Source of the DNA: Adiantum capillus-veneris
Lineage: Eukaryota; Streptophyta; Polypodiopsida; Polypodiales; Pteridaceae
Reading direction: 5' to 3'
DNA: 64,000 nt
NCBI GenBank assembly: GCA_014529385.2
Contig: CM043944.1
Span: forward strand, 168,773,740-168,837,739
The notes beneath the pieces were generated by a model, which was given only the letters and a program-made list of their open reading frames with translations, did not search any database and was not told the origin of the DNA. Both the position numbers and the translations under genes were made by a program. This document shows positions 11,672 through 23,399 of the stretch, in pieces. The stretch's first letter is position 1. Every line of letters begins with the position of its first letter.

Positions 11672-13792
11672 TTGATCCCTGCACACCTACTAGTACTGCT
11701 GAATTTTTTCCAAATGTGCCTAATGCAGTTGATGTGCAGGTTGTGCATGATGATGTGCATACAGATGTTGACCGTGCTAAACTTGAAAAGGGTACATTAC
11801 CCACCCCCACCACAGTTGAATCTGGCACAGATGCCATTGATGATGCTATGATAGTCGATGCCTGCACAGATACCATTGCTGATGCTACGCTAGCTGAGGC
11901 CTGCACAAATGACATTGTGGATGCTATGGAAGTTGATGCTCGCACAGATTCTGCTGCTGATGGCAATGTTAATGATGATGGAACAGAAAGTATTGTTCAT
12001 GCTATCATAGATGCCCTTCTTGATGCAGTTGTGGCTATGGGTACAGATGCCACTGTTGAATCTGGCACAGATGCCATTGATGATGCTACCACAGTTGATG
12101 CCTGCACAGATGCCATTGTTGATGCTACGGTAGTTGATGCCTGCACAAATGACATTGTGGATGCTATGGAAGTTGATGCTCGCACAAATGATGCTCTGCT
12201 GATGGCAATGTTAATGATGATGGAACAAAAACTATTGTTCATGCTGTCATAGATGCCCTTCTTGATGCAGTTGTGGCTATGGGTACAGATGCCACTGTTG
12301 AATCTGGCACAGATGCCATTGATGATTCTACCACAGTTGATGCCTGCACAGATCCCATTGCTCATGCTACGGTAGTTGATGCCTGCACAAATGACATTGT
12401 GGATGCTATGGAAGTTGATGCTCGCACAAATGATGCTCTGCTGATGGCAATGTTAATGATGATGGAACAAAAACTATTGTTCATGCTGTCATAGATGCCC
12501 TTCTTGATGCAGTTGTGGCTATGGGTACAGATGCCACTGTTGAATCTGGCACAGATGCCATTGATGATTCTACCACAGTTGATGCCTGCACAGATCCCAT
12601 TGCTCATGCTACGGTAGTTGATGCCTGCACAAATGACATTGTGGATGCTATGGAAGTTGATGCTAGCACAGATGCTGCTGCTGATGGCAATGTTAATGAT
12701 GGTGGAACAGAAAGTATTGTTCATGCTGTCATGGATGCCCTTCTTGATGCAGTTGTGCCTACGGGTACAGATGCCACTATTGAGGATACCAGAGGCATGG
12801 GTGAGGAGGTCCTCATTGAGAGAGAAGCTGGAACACATGAGGCAGTGGGTGCAAGTGATGTCACAGCTCAAGCCCAGGTGGTCTGTCCAAGTGATGCAGC
12901 TAATGACATTGTTGATGCAGAGGAGGCAAAGGGTACAAATGCCGCTGTTGAAGATATGGGAGGCTTGGGTGAGGAGGACCTCAGTAAGAGAGTACCTGGA
13001 ATAGGTTCAACAGTGGGTAACGGTGATGTCGTGGCTTCTGCCGACACAGCTGAGGCATACGACATAGCAATTCAATTGGGAGAGGCAATGGGAGAAGTTC
13101 TCGTGGCTGCTACGGACATGAAAAAGGAAAATACACATAATACAACTGAGGCATGTATAGAGCAAAACAATGAGGCAGGGAAAGGCGCAGAGGTGCCCAC
13201 TGACTGAGCAGCTCAATCGGGAGAGGCAATGGGAGAACATTTCATGGCTGCTGTGGACACAAAAGAGGCAGTTGCACATGATACAACTAAGTCTTGTATA
13301 GATCCCACTGTTGGGATTACCAAAGGTAAAAGTCCAGAGGTCCCTATGGGTCGAGCGGCTTGTACAAAGAATGCTGATAAAGAGGCCAAAAATGGACATG
13401 AATATGAGAGGCAAGAGAGGCCGTGTCTTGTGGTAATGCCAGTACATATTTTTGCACTGCCTCCTGCGTCTTTTGAGGACAAGAAGAGAAGGGACAATTT
13501 ATGCATCATACTGGATGTGAATGGGCTTCTCATAAGGAGGTATAAGGTCTCCTTCTACAAAGGAATAGCGAGAAGCAGTATTCCTGATTGGGCAAGATCA
13601 AGGTATCAGGTAGTCACTGCGCCAAATGCTACAGGAAAGATGCAATTTGAATATGTGTTCAGGCCCAATGCATCAATCTTTTTGCATGCATTGCTACAAA
13701 GAGCACAAGTTGCACTATGGAGCTGCATGACCCATGACAATCTAGCACTTGCTTTGAGTGCCAATCTCCCTATCTATGCTATTATGTCATAG
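11617..13792 (+). pseudogene. Acidic tandem-repeat protein with C-terminal FCP1-like (HAD) phosphatase domain
   Basis: The reading runs through Asp/Ala/Thr-rich repeats such as VDACTNDIVDAMEVDA, then a charged linker, and ends (13430-13792) in a segment with DNLCIILDVNGLLI and later ASIFLHALLQRAQVALWSCM. These match the start of the FCP1/NIF-type HAD phosphatase fold: the motif I aspartate in the DVNG form, then RP-xx-FL and the vaxWS strand. The domain ends there, so the second half (motifs III and IV) is missing or in an unseen exon. The reading frame changes with each 242-bp repeat copy (frames 1, 3, 2), and a TGA at 13205-13207 splits the last part. FCP1 relatives dephosphorylate proteins such as RNA polymerase II CTD; whether this copy has any activity is unknown. 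The gene lies between two motif-rich blocks shared with the transposon-like cluster. Confidence 0.6.
11806..12770 (+). repeat. Coding minisatellite, four copies of a 240-242 bp unit
   Basis: Equivalent points (gttgatgct after gctatggaa) fall at 11932, 12172, 12414 and 12656, giving periods of 240, 242 and 242. The 240-bp spacing keeps frame, while 242 adds 2 bp and shifts it. Units 2 and 3 share the form cgcacaaatgatgctctg and are nearly identical, so they were duplicated recently, after the 2-bp gain. Confidence 0.85.
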
Positions 13793-14700
13793 TATTTCTT
13801 GTAGTATGAGTGCTATATAGCATAACTATGTGTAATAATAGCCCGATGGTCCTGTCTATGCTATTATGTGTGCCATGTAGCAGGACTCTATCAGAGTATA
13901 ACAACATCATATCAGCAAAATAAAATTACATCATATCACCAAAATAAAATTACATCATTCAATCATTAAGTTTAGAGAACTTTGAACAGGTCAGTTTTTT
14001 GTATAGTAATCGCAAGTACATTCAGTGCACAAAATGCTGTATACACGATTCCATAACCACAATCAACCTTCCTTACATACTTCTCGTTGACTTCTATAGT
14101 GGTTGATGACACGAGCAGACACACAGTCCGAAGGATTTTCAAATTGGTTCATCTTTGCATAAGCATTAGGGCCGGGTGAGACTATCCACTTGACTAACCA
14201 AGGGAACAATGTGCTAACCAGGTAAATTGGGCTATCTTACTACAATAGAGTCCTTTTATAGCATAGACAGGGACATTGGGCTATTATTACACACACTTGT
14301 ACAATATAGCACACATAATAGCCTAGGTAGAGACAATGGACTATCTTGACACATTACTTAGCTACATATCACATATAGTAGCATGTACACAACTCCATAA
14401 CACCCAATGGGTAGCTATTCATAAGAGTGAAATGATTGTAAGAATGAGACATGTTTACCTGAGATTCATCAAGAAAGTGAATGGGATGCTCTTGATAATG
14501 TTTTCTTCCCAATCGTTTTTGACAAATATCTTGGCTAAATTTTTTCAAGGTGCAACATGTTCACAATAGTAACCTCATTATCTGAAATGTGTGTGATTCT
14601 ATGCTATGTGCTCTGTGTGGTTGTGTGCTATGTGATACATAGCACAATGGACATGTGTAAGGAGGTACTGAATGGTGAGGCTATATAGAACATAATATAA
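13793..14700. repeat. Second block with gctatatagc motifs and 109-bp repeat copy
   Basis: Contains gctatatagcat at about 13812, several 'gctattatgtg/gcatagacag' stretches, and the copy (14553-14661) of the 9343-9451 segment. No coding sequence is evident. It separates the plus-strand genes from the minus-strand transposase-like gene. Confidence 0.65.
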
Positions 14701-14716
14701 GCCTGTTAAATAGGTA

Positions 14717-15175
14717 TCATGCTGCTTCATAGGGCATGGCATCGTAAATGGTTTCATGTAGTTCCGGAGATAAATAATATGTCTTTGAGGTAGCATCTAC
14801 CAAAGGCATGTCAAACTTGATTGCCCGAACAAGGTGAGAGTACAGGTTAGTAACTCCCCTATCATCAAGTAGAGTGTAGTGATTTGGGTCCCCCTCTTGC
14901 TGTTGATAATAACACCCTGTGACAACATAAGTGTTTTTATCACATTTGTTTTTCCACTTATCTCTTAAGATGCAATCTGTCATCCATTTTCTCTTTGTAC
15001 ATCTCAAAAGAAAGAACTCTACACCTTCTGCATTGCCAGCATCTGCATTGACTGCAAAGTTATCACCTTCAATGAGATATCTCAGCATATCCTGGGATCC
15101 CTCAAACATTGCAGCTTCATCTTCTGGTACCTCAGTCTCTTCTGCTACCTCAGAGAGTGGTTTCAATGCCTTATG
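14717..15175 (-). pseudogene. Transposase-like gene, C-terminal part (split by LTR element)
   Basis: The minus-strand frame includes MKPLSEVAEETEVPED, then FFLLRCTKRKWMTDC, YVVTGCYYQQQEG and the end PELHETIYDAMPYEAA. It reads in frame across the empty insertion site into 20879-20947 once the LTR element at 15176-20873 and one ttatg copy are removed, so it is the same gene. The Cys pairs (with CDAC and CSSK at about 20910-20935 in the other half) suggest a zinc-binding region. See the entry at 20879-21640 for the rest. Confidence 0.65.
15171..15175. repeat. Target site duplication ttatg, left
   Basis: Identical to 20874-20878 on the other side of the LTR element. Confidence 0.9.
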
Positions 15176-15657
15176 TGTTATAGAATTGACATTTTATTAT
15201 TTATTGCAGCTGACAAGTGGAAAAGACTAGACCCGCTTGGCCTATGAAAATGTATTTGTATATCATGTACATTTTATTATTCAAGTGCTCTTTTATGAGC
15301 TTTGGCCATTTATGACCAGCCAGCCAGTTTGTAACCAATTTGACCATTCAAGAAATCTATAAAACAAATACGTGCAAGAGAGAAATGGTCACTCTTGCAC
15401 GGGGGGAGATTGCACCCAGTGTCTGCGTTCTTCTTCTCACCTCTCCTCTCTTCTTTCCTCCCTCACCGTGCCGGGCGTAGCACTCCGCTCTAGGAGGTGC
15501 GCCTGCACGAGCCGTATTAATCTCTCTCGCTCTCTGTCTCTCTCTGTTCGTGATTATGCATCTATTTGGTTGTCAGGTATGTCGATTAGTCGTTTATGTC
15601 TTGCTATGTGCTATTTTTTAGTATTTTGCAGGGCCCTCTATGCCTCCGGCTGTAGCA
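15176..15657 (+). repeat. 5' LTR of the LARD-like element
   Basis: 482 bp, tg...ca ends. It contains ctataaaac (about 15358-15366), a plausible TATA box, before a region dense in ct. Confidence 0.9.
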
Positions 15658-15658
15658 G

Positions 15659-15670
15659 TGGTATCAGAGC
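15659..15670 (+). promoter_or_regulatory. Primer binding site, tRNA-iMet
   Basis: tggtatcagagc one base after the LTR, followed by aaggtgat. Confidence 0.9.
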
Positions 15671-16527
15671 AAGGTGATAAGTTCTCGGCCTTGCAATAAC
15701 CAACGCTATGGAAACAATAAACCTCAATGATAAGTATTTTCTTTGTTTTTGTACATAACAAGTGCAAGTTGTTGATTTGTGTTAACACAAAAAGAGCATT
15801 TCAATGCATTGGTGAATGATGTCTATTATGTATTATTCTTTATTTTGTTAAGAGAGAAGGGTTGAGCCCCGACCATAAGGAAATAGCATAGTAATAGACT
15901 ATCTAATTGTGGGTTAATTGCATAAGGCTGACTTATATAGTCTTGCGCCACTAACCATGCAAGGGTAGATAGAGCAGTAGAGCGGGTTTAACCGCATGAG
16001 GAAAGAAGTAAGAAGCAGAGAGACTTTAGCACCGTTCGCTTAGGTGCAATTTTGTTTAACAAGGAATCGGAGATCCAGAAAAATCTTTGATAATTTTAAG
16101 TTGTCCCAAGACCTATGGCCAAAGGAGTCTCTCAAGACTTTGTGCTTAGGGTAGTAGGAGGCCCTATTGGGAGATGGTAATGGGAATTGACCCCATGCTG
16201 GTGTAATTATTTTTCAAAATAAATAAATGAACAAATCATCACGACCATGGTAGCAGCACTAGGAGCGGATGGAGGCTTGGACGACATAAGTTGCAAAGAC
16301 CAAGAAATAGACTTCCATCGAGCACACCATCGAGCAGCAGTAGGGCGCTACCATCCAACCGACACTCTCTCTTTGTCGCTACAACGGTCAACTACCCTTT
16401 TTCCTCTCTACGTTGCATGTTTGGCTCCCTCACCTTCATCTGCACCCACCCAAGTGACGTGCATGCAAAAAAATTGTTCCTAGAAGACCACGCTCAACCT
16501 GCACCTCTAGTTGCGTAGGCGGAACTG

Positions 16528-16630
<103 letters not shown>

Positions 16631-16858
16631 GTCGGTAGCCACCTGACTCCCTCTCTTTGCCGGCCATGCTGAAGCTGTAGTTAAATACACGTAAGCACAC
16701 TGCTGTGTGGGTGCCACCTTTTCTTTAATCCCATGCCACACACATAGGTGCCTATAGCCAATTAAACGCTCTCTTGCATGGCCAACAACCAACCCTCTCT
16801 ACAAGCACCATCAACTCTCACTCTCTCTCTTTAGTTGGTGCCACACCGATGGCTACGC

Positions 16859-16884
16859 GCACACACACACACACACACACACAC
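16859..16884. repeat. (CA)n microsatellite
   Basis: Pure ac run of about 26 bp. A further (ca)n tract lies at about 17184-17207. Confidence 0.9.
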
Positions 16885-18297
16885 AGTACTACCATGCGGG
16901 CACACTCTCGTTATCTGTCGCTTCCAGTAGTCAACACAAGATATCAACCTCACGACCATTGACAACACACACACTCTCTTCCTCTGCCCCTCATTTGCAC
17001 GGCTATAGACACACTGAACCACCCACCAACTTACCTTTTCGCACTTGTGAGCAGTAGCGGAAAATAGTATTTCTCTTTCTCTTCAGCCACCAAGGTCCAC
17101 AACTCTCCCTCGGCTGCATGGCATTCACAACCACCCGCCTCTAGATCGGGAGAAGCATGCTATGCATGCCTGCACCCAACCACAACACACACACACACAC
17201 ACACACAGTTGCCTGCATGGCGTCATGCGTCTCGAGCTCATAGTGGCTGCACGCGACGCAACGGACCTCACATCAGAGACCTTAGCATTGCAGCGCCATG
17301 CAATACAGAGCGGACCTCGACAATTGCAAGTTGGTCTACTTTGCCTACCCCATGTGACGCGTCGTTAAAATATTCTCTGTCTACCATCCTTTGATCAAAC
17401 ATACACCTCTGGCCAGTAACACTTTGTTGCATGGCTGCAACACACACCCAACCTACCCCAAGCATGGCAGCTGTGGGTCCAAGCATCTCCAACACACACA
17501 CACACACAGGAGCAAAAGAGTGTGGCGGACAGTTTCGTAAGCTGGATTGGAACACTGCTGACCTTTGTCCGCTAACTCCATCCCTATTTCTTCTCATCGA
17601 ATAGCCCCATCCATGCTGCCTACTAAGGTTGCAGCTCATGGCCGAAGCTTTTGAAGTGGTAGCTTGGCTCAAGTCACTGCCATATGCGCAGGAGGCCGAG
17701 TTTGGAGACCCCATAGCCCACATTTCAAAACTTGAAGCAGAAGTCAAACCTAAAATGGCATCTCCAACGTTATCCCCGTTTTCACTTAGAGTCGAAGAAA
17801 ACGATAATGGCTGACCTCAGTCGCTCTCTTCTTCTTAACGCTTCTGACTCTGGCTCTTCTTGTGCCGCCCATGGCTCCTCGGCATGTGAGCTTGAGGTGC
17901 ATCGTAGTATGGGGTAGTATCCCCTCTTCTTGCCTTATTGAAGGAGACGAGGAGCTTAATTAGGCCAAGTTCAACACACGACACCAGTACTTGGGCTAAA
18001 CTACAGGCAAGCGATCTAGAGTGCTTGTTCAAACCCTTGCCCAGAAGCTCGTCTAGCAGAGTGGGGAGAGCTACACTTTGGCGCAAAGGCCAACAATTTT
18101 CTCATGCCCACTTGAAAACTTCCAAGTATTTTTCTCTCTTGTATACATACCGCCAGGTGCCGCTTTTGGTTTATCTGGTCTTTCAGCACTACAACTATAG
18201 ATATGTACCAGTCTGCTCTAAGATGCCACACACAATTGGAAGCTCATCTAGAAAGGGCTTTGGGCTCTACAACTCTCTGTATCAACCTTCACGAGAA

Positions 18298-18418
<121 letters not shown>

Positions 18419-18419
18419 A

Positions 18420-20390
18420 CAGTCATCCAAGTGTTTTTCTTTATCGCGATGTGACTAACTACTCGACGAGGTGAGTTAAGAAAATACACATTGTAGCTTG
18501 CAGTAGTCATTTGCTAATGATCTAGGGATTTGATTATTATTATTTTTAGTTTTATTTATATATCCCCCCCATGTCGCATTATTATCCTCAATCATCATGT
18601 ATTTACATTCAATAGTGTACACAAAGGATGAGGAGTTGGTGATTGTTTCTCAGATTTTGGAAGATCAGAAAGTCCTGCACCTCTCTACTAGCTACACCGA
18701 TTGCACAAAATTCCTTATCATAAATCTTTATCACAATTCGGCATAGTAGAGCATCACCAAATGCTAGTATACACTACCAAAACAAAAACAAAAACAAAAC
18801 ACAATCGAAGCAATTTCAAAATATGCAAACTCGTAGCCATCTTGAAAGACTTCCTTATACCTTCTCTAGGTGGACTTAGAAATTGCATCTTCCAATAACA
18901 TCTATATTTTTGCATGAGTAGGTAACATCATTTTCCATAAGTAACATTTCACTCCATGAGGGAACATATTCACACTCAGAACAAAACTAGAACCCTGTCC
19001 CTCTATGTATATCTCTTACTACTCCTTTTATCTTTGGATACTTGTTCCCACTTCCCTTGAGTCCCACTTTCCACGGGGCAGTATTAACATCCAGTGAGAA
19101 AAGTAAAACAATTCTCTACTCTCCCCGATAGCCTCTGTAGAATTTCTGGCAGGCTCTTATTGAACCTTTTCCATTCTCATTTTCAGTATTAATTTTAATC
19201 CCATGATTTTCATGATGGTTTTTCACTGAGCATGCAGTTGTGTGTGACCTCTCAGCATGTACACAAGGTATATTTTATACAGTTCAGTAGTAAAGTGTAG
19301 TTTTACTTGACTTTAAACAAGTAAAGTTTTTATTTTTAATATTTTAAACTTCTCATGTACATTGTGTCTTTGAGAACTCATTTCATATCTTAATTCCATG
19401 CATAAGAGATTCCATGAGGATGTGTTTCCATAGACAAAAGCTATTTCTCGCTTGCTCAAACCCTACTCCAAGTCAAGTATAAGAATATGTACCGCTCTAA
19501 TCACATTTATTACTCAACTTACATTTATGTTGAACCTCTTCATCATAACTACCCTTGAAAGCATACTTTAACGGACCATTGGCATTGTTGTTCCGCAGGT
19601 ATTTGCATTTTATTTCCATGTTTATATTCATCATTGTTGGCATTTTAAATAATCAACAACGTCCATAAGGGTCATGCTTTGTGTTAATCACTCGCAACCT
19701 ATTGTCATTTAACCTCTAGAATCCACGTACGCCTCCTTCATGAATTAATGTTCGTTCATCAATTGATATTATTAAGTGTTATGCACACATACACATAATT
19801 GAAAACTGCATAAATTACAAATTTTTGGAGGTTTTTATTCAAGTTTTTCTCTTTAAATGACTCATTGTTATATTCTGTCCATACTACTTGCACTGTATGA
19901 AATTTTTATTGACATGATCATTCATTAGCTATGCAGCTCCTCATATGAGCTAGGGTTCTCTGGGATATTGAGAGACAGTTTGTAAGTGCTTTGCTACTGG
20001 AACATACTATCATTTGGTGTCAAATAAATGGAAAATGTTTTGTTTTTATGCCTTGTCTAGTCCATTGGTCATGTGCACACAGATCTGCCGATTTAGGCAG
20101 TGTGTAAACGCTCATCTTGGTGCAGATTCATCGATCTAGGCAGCACAACAACAAACTACATAGTCACACATTTTAAACAATACCAAATGTAGATTCGCCG
20201 ATTTAGGGTTCTAGTGGTATGGGACACTAGAATGGGTAGTATATGGATGACGGCAGACATAAGCAATGTTGTCTAATTTTATGATTTTTTTACTATTCGA
20301 TACAGATTTCTAATCATTGTTTTTTGACAAGTATTGTTTGTAGATTTTTATCTTCGCAACTGAGGACAGTTGCTTTCCAACGGAGAGGTA
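18420..20390. other. AT-rich interior of the LARD-like element, no genes seen
   Basis: All frames are broken. Near 20080-20215 the phrase 'gatttagg/gatctaggcag' recurs three times about 50 bases apart. Nothing else stands out. Confidence 0.5.
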
Positions 20391-20873
20391 TGTTATAGAA
20401 TTGACATTTTATTATTTATTGCATTTGACAGGTGGAAAAGACTAGACCCAGCTTGACCTATGAAAATGTATTTTTATATCATGTACATTTTATTATTCAA
20501 GTGCTTTTTTATGAGCTTTGGCCATTTATGACCGGTCGGCCAGTTTGTAACCAATTTGACCATTCAAGAAATCTATAAAACAAATACGTGCAAGAGGAAA
20601 ATGGTTACTCTTGCACGGGGGGAGATTGCACCCAGTGTCTGCGTTCTTCTTCTCACCTCTCCTCTCTTCTTTCCTCCCTCACCGTGCCGGGTGTAGCACT
20701 CCGCTCTAGGAGGTGCGCCTGCACGAGCCGTATTACTCTCTCTCGCTCTCTGTCTCTCTCTGTTCGTGATTATGCGTCTATTTGGTTGCCAGGTATGTCG
20801 ATTAGTCGTTTAGGTCTTGCTATGTGCTATTTTTTAGTATTTTGCAGGGCTCTCTATGCCTCCGGCTGTAGCA
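20391..20873 (+). repeat. 3' LTR of the LARD-like element
   Basis: 483 bp, same ends as the 5' copy, followed directly by ttatg. Confidence 0.9.
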
Positions 20874-20878
20874 TTATG

Positions 20879-21640
20879 TGTCCACTTGCCTGCATATGAT
20901 TTGCTGGAACAAGTCCTCCAATGGCCCTTCATGCAAGCATCACAAAATTAAGAAAGCCGCCTGGTCCTTAATTGAGTAGGATCATGACGACAAAAGCCTG
21001 AAATGCAATGGAGTGATCGAGATCCTGGTACTCTCTCACAACCCCATAGATTAGACCTGTCCACTTCTGTCTCTTTTACTAGCCAAAATTTCCTGTTTAT
21101 AGTAGGACCTGCTGTAGTGGATTGTGCATAAGAGCTACATGCAGCATTGGACATTGTTCTCGTAAAAAATGCAACCACGTCTGCAGCTTGCCTAAGAACA
21201 ACTCCATTACTCTTGAGTTGTTCATGTGTAAGGGATCTCTTTATCACAGCGCTAGCGCCATCATGCTCCCCCTTGCCATGGCCAGAGCCAAAAAAATTCC
21301 ATGTCATCTCTGTACCTGTTAGTTGGTAATATCTAGCAACAAAGTAAAATGGCCTTGCAGCCTTGAATTGCGAGGCTGCACCATCTGACCACACCCAGTG
21401 CTTCTTGAAATTTAGCCCCTGGTCTTTAAGCCACTGATCACAAAGAAGAAAACAATGCTGGACAAATCGCGTATCATGTTGCCTATCATCGGAGATTTAA
21501 TGAAGTCGTACAAAACTTCCTGATTGTAATAGTGAACTGAAATCCAGTTGTGCTGCATTGTTGAGTTCAAGAAGCTCCATTGCTGCTTGTGAGGAGGTAT
21601 GAGCTGGAACCAAAGCAAGAGGAAGGGAGTCTCCATCATC
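20879..21640 (-). pseudogene. Transposase-like gene, N-terminal/central part
   Basis: Minus-strand reading includes ISVHYYNQEVLYDF (about 21545-21500), then after a frame change DTRFVQHCFLLCDQWLKDQG, the motif VWSDGAASQFKAARPFYFV (about 21400-21345), WNFFGSGHGKGEHDGASAVI (about 21295-21235) and SRSLHCISGFC. The WSDG...QFK and HGKGEHDG motifs recur in uncharacterised transposase-like proteins of eukaryotic DNA transposons; the aspartates could be catalytic, by inference. A TAA at 20945-20947 then interrupts the frame, which otherwise runs on through FCDACMKGHWRTC to the LTR insertion. The N-terminus before 21640 is not recognisable; a (GA)n tract lies there. The gene is dead through one stop, one frameshift and the 5.7-kb insertion. 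Confidence 0.65.
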
Positions 21641-21665
21641 CATATTCTGAACAGGAGAGTAGGAG

Positions 21666-21740
21666 AGAGAGAGAGAGAGAGAGATGGAGATGGGCATTGG
21701 AGGCCATCTGAGAGAGAGAGAGAAAGGGAGAGAGAGGGAG
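21666..21740. repeat. (GA)n-rich tract
   Basis: Two short ga runs separated by about 35 bp. They may mark the edge of the transposase-like gene's readable part. Confidence 0.85.
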
Positions 21741-21869
21741 AGGTCCACGCGTGCTAACCGCTCCATGTCTTTCAATCCGAATAGTGGAGTCGTGAAGTCA
21801 GTTATCTTACCTATATTCTTTTAAAAATTATTGACTTAAAAGCCCAGCTATGGTGCCATCCATAGCATC

Positions 21870-21897
21870 ATACTTGGTGTCCATGGACACCAAGTAT
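21870..21897. repeat. 28-bp perfect palindrome
   Basis: Arms atacttggtgtcca and tggacaccaagtat with no spacer, centred on the ccatgg at 21881-21886. No mismatch in 14 bp per arm. Confidence 0.9.
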
Positions 21898-21899
21898 TT

Positions 21900-22468
21900 A
21901 GACACCATTCTATGTTTTCACCCAATTGTGATGGAATAGGGACACTCAGCTTGTTTGGAGCTTAGTCCAGAACCTTCAAAGTGTTCAAAGTTTGTGATTG
22001 CCATTGCAAGGACTGGGCATGTGAAGCCATTGAAAGTGAGAAGAAAAGGCTCTCCGACCTGTAGAAATTGGTGACAACTTATGCTACAAAGCTCTCGAAG
22101 AGCTTATCACAAGTCAAGTTGAGGTGTCAAAGGTAGTTATAGGAGATGAATGAGAAGGAATAGTACTAGAGAGGTTGTTGATGGGGAAATCTAGTTTTTC
22201 CATAATAGGCCAGGACATGCATCTCTAACTTCCCGCAAGATGGAGACTTTGATAGTGTTACGAGAACCCAAGGATGTTGGCATCCCGTTTCCTATTTTGT
22301 TGTTAGGCACAACAATGGAGTAGGCAACACGATTAGATGCAATGGAGAAACCAACAGCAAGAAAGGACGTGACCTTGAGGTGTTATACAGGGTTGGTCCT
22401 TGGAGCTTTGAGTTGTGCCAGCCTTGAGGTTGGGGCATGAAGCGACTACCTTTAAGTTTGGGTAGACC

Positions 22469-22507
<39 letters not shown>

Positions 22508-22900
22508 GTTCGCTTCAATAATATGATGTAGCACGAGTGACATTCAAACAAACATTCATTATCTAGACCTTCCTCCATTTTCCAAGGTTAAAATTCAAGC
22601 TTAATTCAAGATTAATTTTACTTAACATAAAAAGGTAAGGTAACGCTTTGGATTCTGCCCTTTGGGTAGGCCAAAAAACCGTTACAAATATGAACACCCA
22701 TTTTTCTCATAATTTTGAAAAGTTGGACTAGTTCTATGACACTCAAGTTTCAAAATGCAAAACACCTTTCCCACTTAGCTTTAACTCTTGCCTCCTGCAA
22801 TCACCTTCTTGATAGTACCATTGCAAGAGAGTACATGGAGGTACGATGGAGGCACCTTGGTTGAAGCTAGTAGGCTGAACTTTGAAGAAAGACACATGGC
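21900..22900. other. No gene recognised; one (GA)n tract at about 22472-22502
   Basis: Frames are short and without family motifs. The (GA)n tract is simple sequence. Confidence 0.5.
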
Positions 22901-22906
22901 GGTGTG

Positions 22907-23110
22907 TGTGCCACGACACTAAGTGACACATGGGGGCATGTGGGGGCGAGTAAGGGGATCGACGGTGAAGGGTGACGGCGGGCATCTCGAGGTGGAGGAG
23001 TGCACTCAAAAAATGGCGACGCCGTTGAGGGGCTGGGATTGGAACCGACGACGTCTCATCACAATGTTTTTGGAAGCATGGGCTAACCACGTCGCCCGTT
23101 CGTGCACATG
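22907..23110 (-). mobile_element. tRNA-derived SINE copy 1
   Basis: On the minus strand the head contains an RNA polymerase III A-box-like sequence (cgtggttagcccatg, 23092-23078). About 35-45 bp on is a B box, ggttccaatcc (23046-23036), one base from the tRNA consensus ggttcgaatcc. The tail ends near ccccttactcgcc ... tgtcacttagtgtcgtgg. The same head and tail recur at 24501 and, in part, at 23240. Confidence 0.7.
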
Positions 23111-23234
23111 TGAAAGAACTCCCATTTTACACAATGATATAAACGATAAACTTGGACGGCCTCGAACTAAACCCGGACGGGACCCTTGGCCGGGTTTAGT
23201 TTTAATAAGCCATCTACGGCCCAGAACACCTCGA

Positions 23235-23310
23235 CGATCGCGTGTGAAGTTCCCGTCCATTGATCCCCTCACCCCCCCCTCTTAAATGCTCCGTGTCACT
23301 TAGTCTTGAG
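23235..23310 (+). mobile_element. SINE tail fragment
   Basis: gatcccctcacccc ... cgtgtcacttagtcttgagg matches the tails of the other two SINE copies. No convincing head is present. Confidence 0.4.
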
Positions 23311-23359
23311 GGTGTGTGTGTGTGTCCTTTGTTTTTTGGGTGGGGGCGGGGGGAAGGGA

Positions 23360-23386
23360 GGGGGGGGGGGGGGGGGGGGGGGGGGG
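23360..23386 (+). repeat. Poly-G run, about 27 G
   Basis: Uninterrupted G run in an already G-rich block (23339-23392). It has strong G-quadruplex potential. The length in the assembly may be unreliable. Confidence 0.9.
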
Positions 23387-23399
23387 TGGGGTGGTTGTC

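Noticed and set aside
23036-23092. Possible real tRNA gene
   Set aside because: Boxes A and B are present but no cloverleaf acceptor stem, and the same head-tail unit repeats nearby, so it is a SINE.
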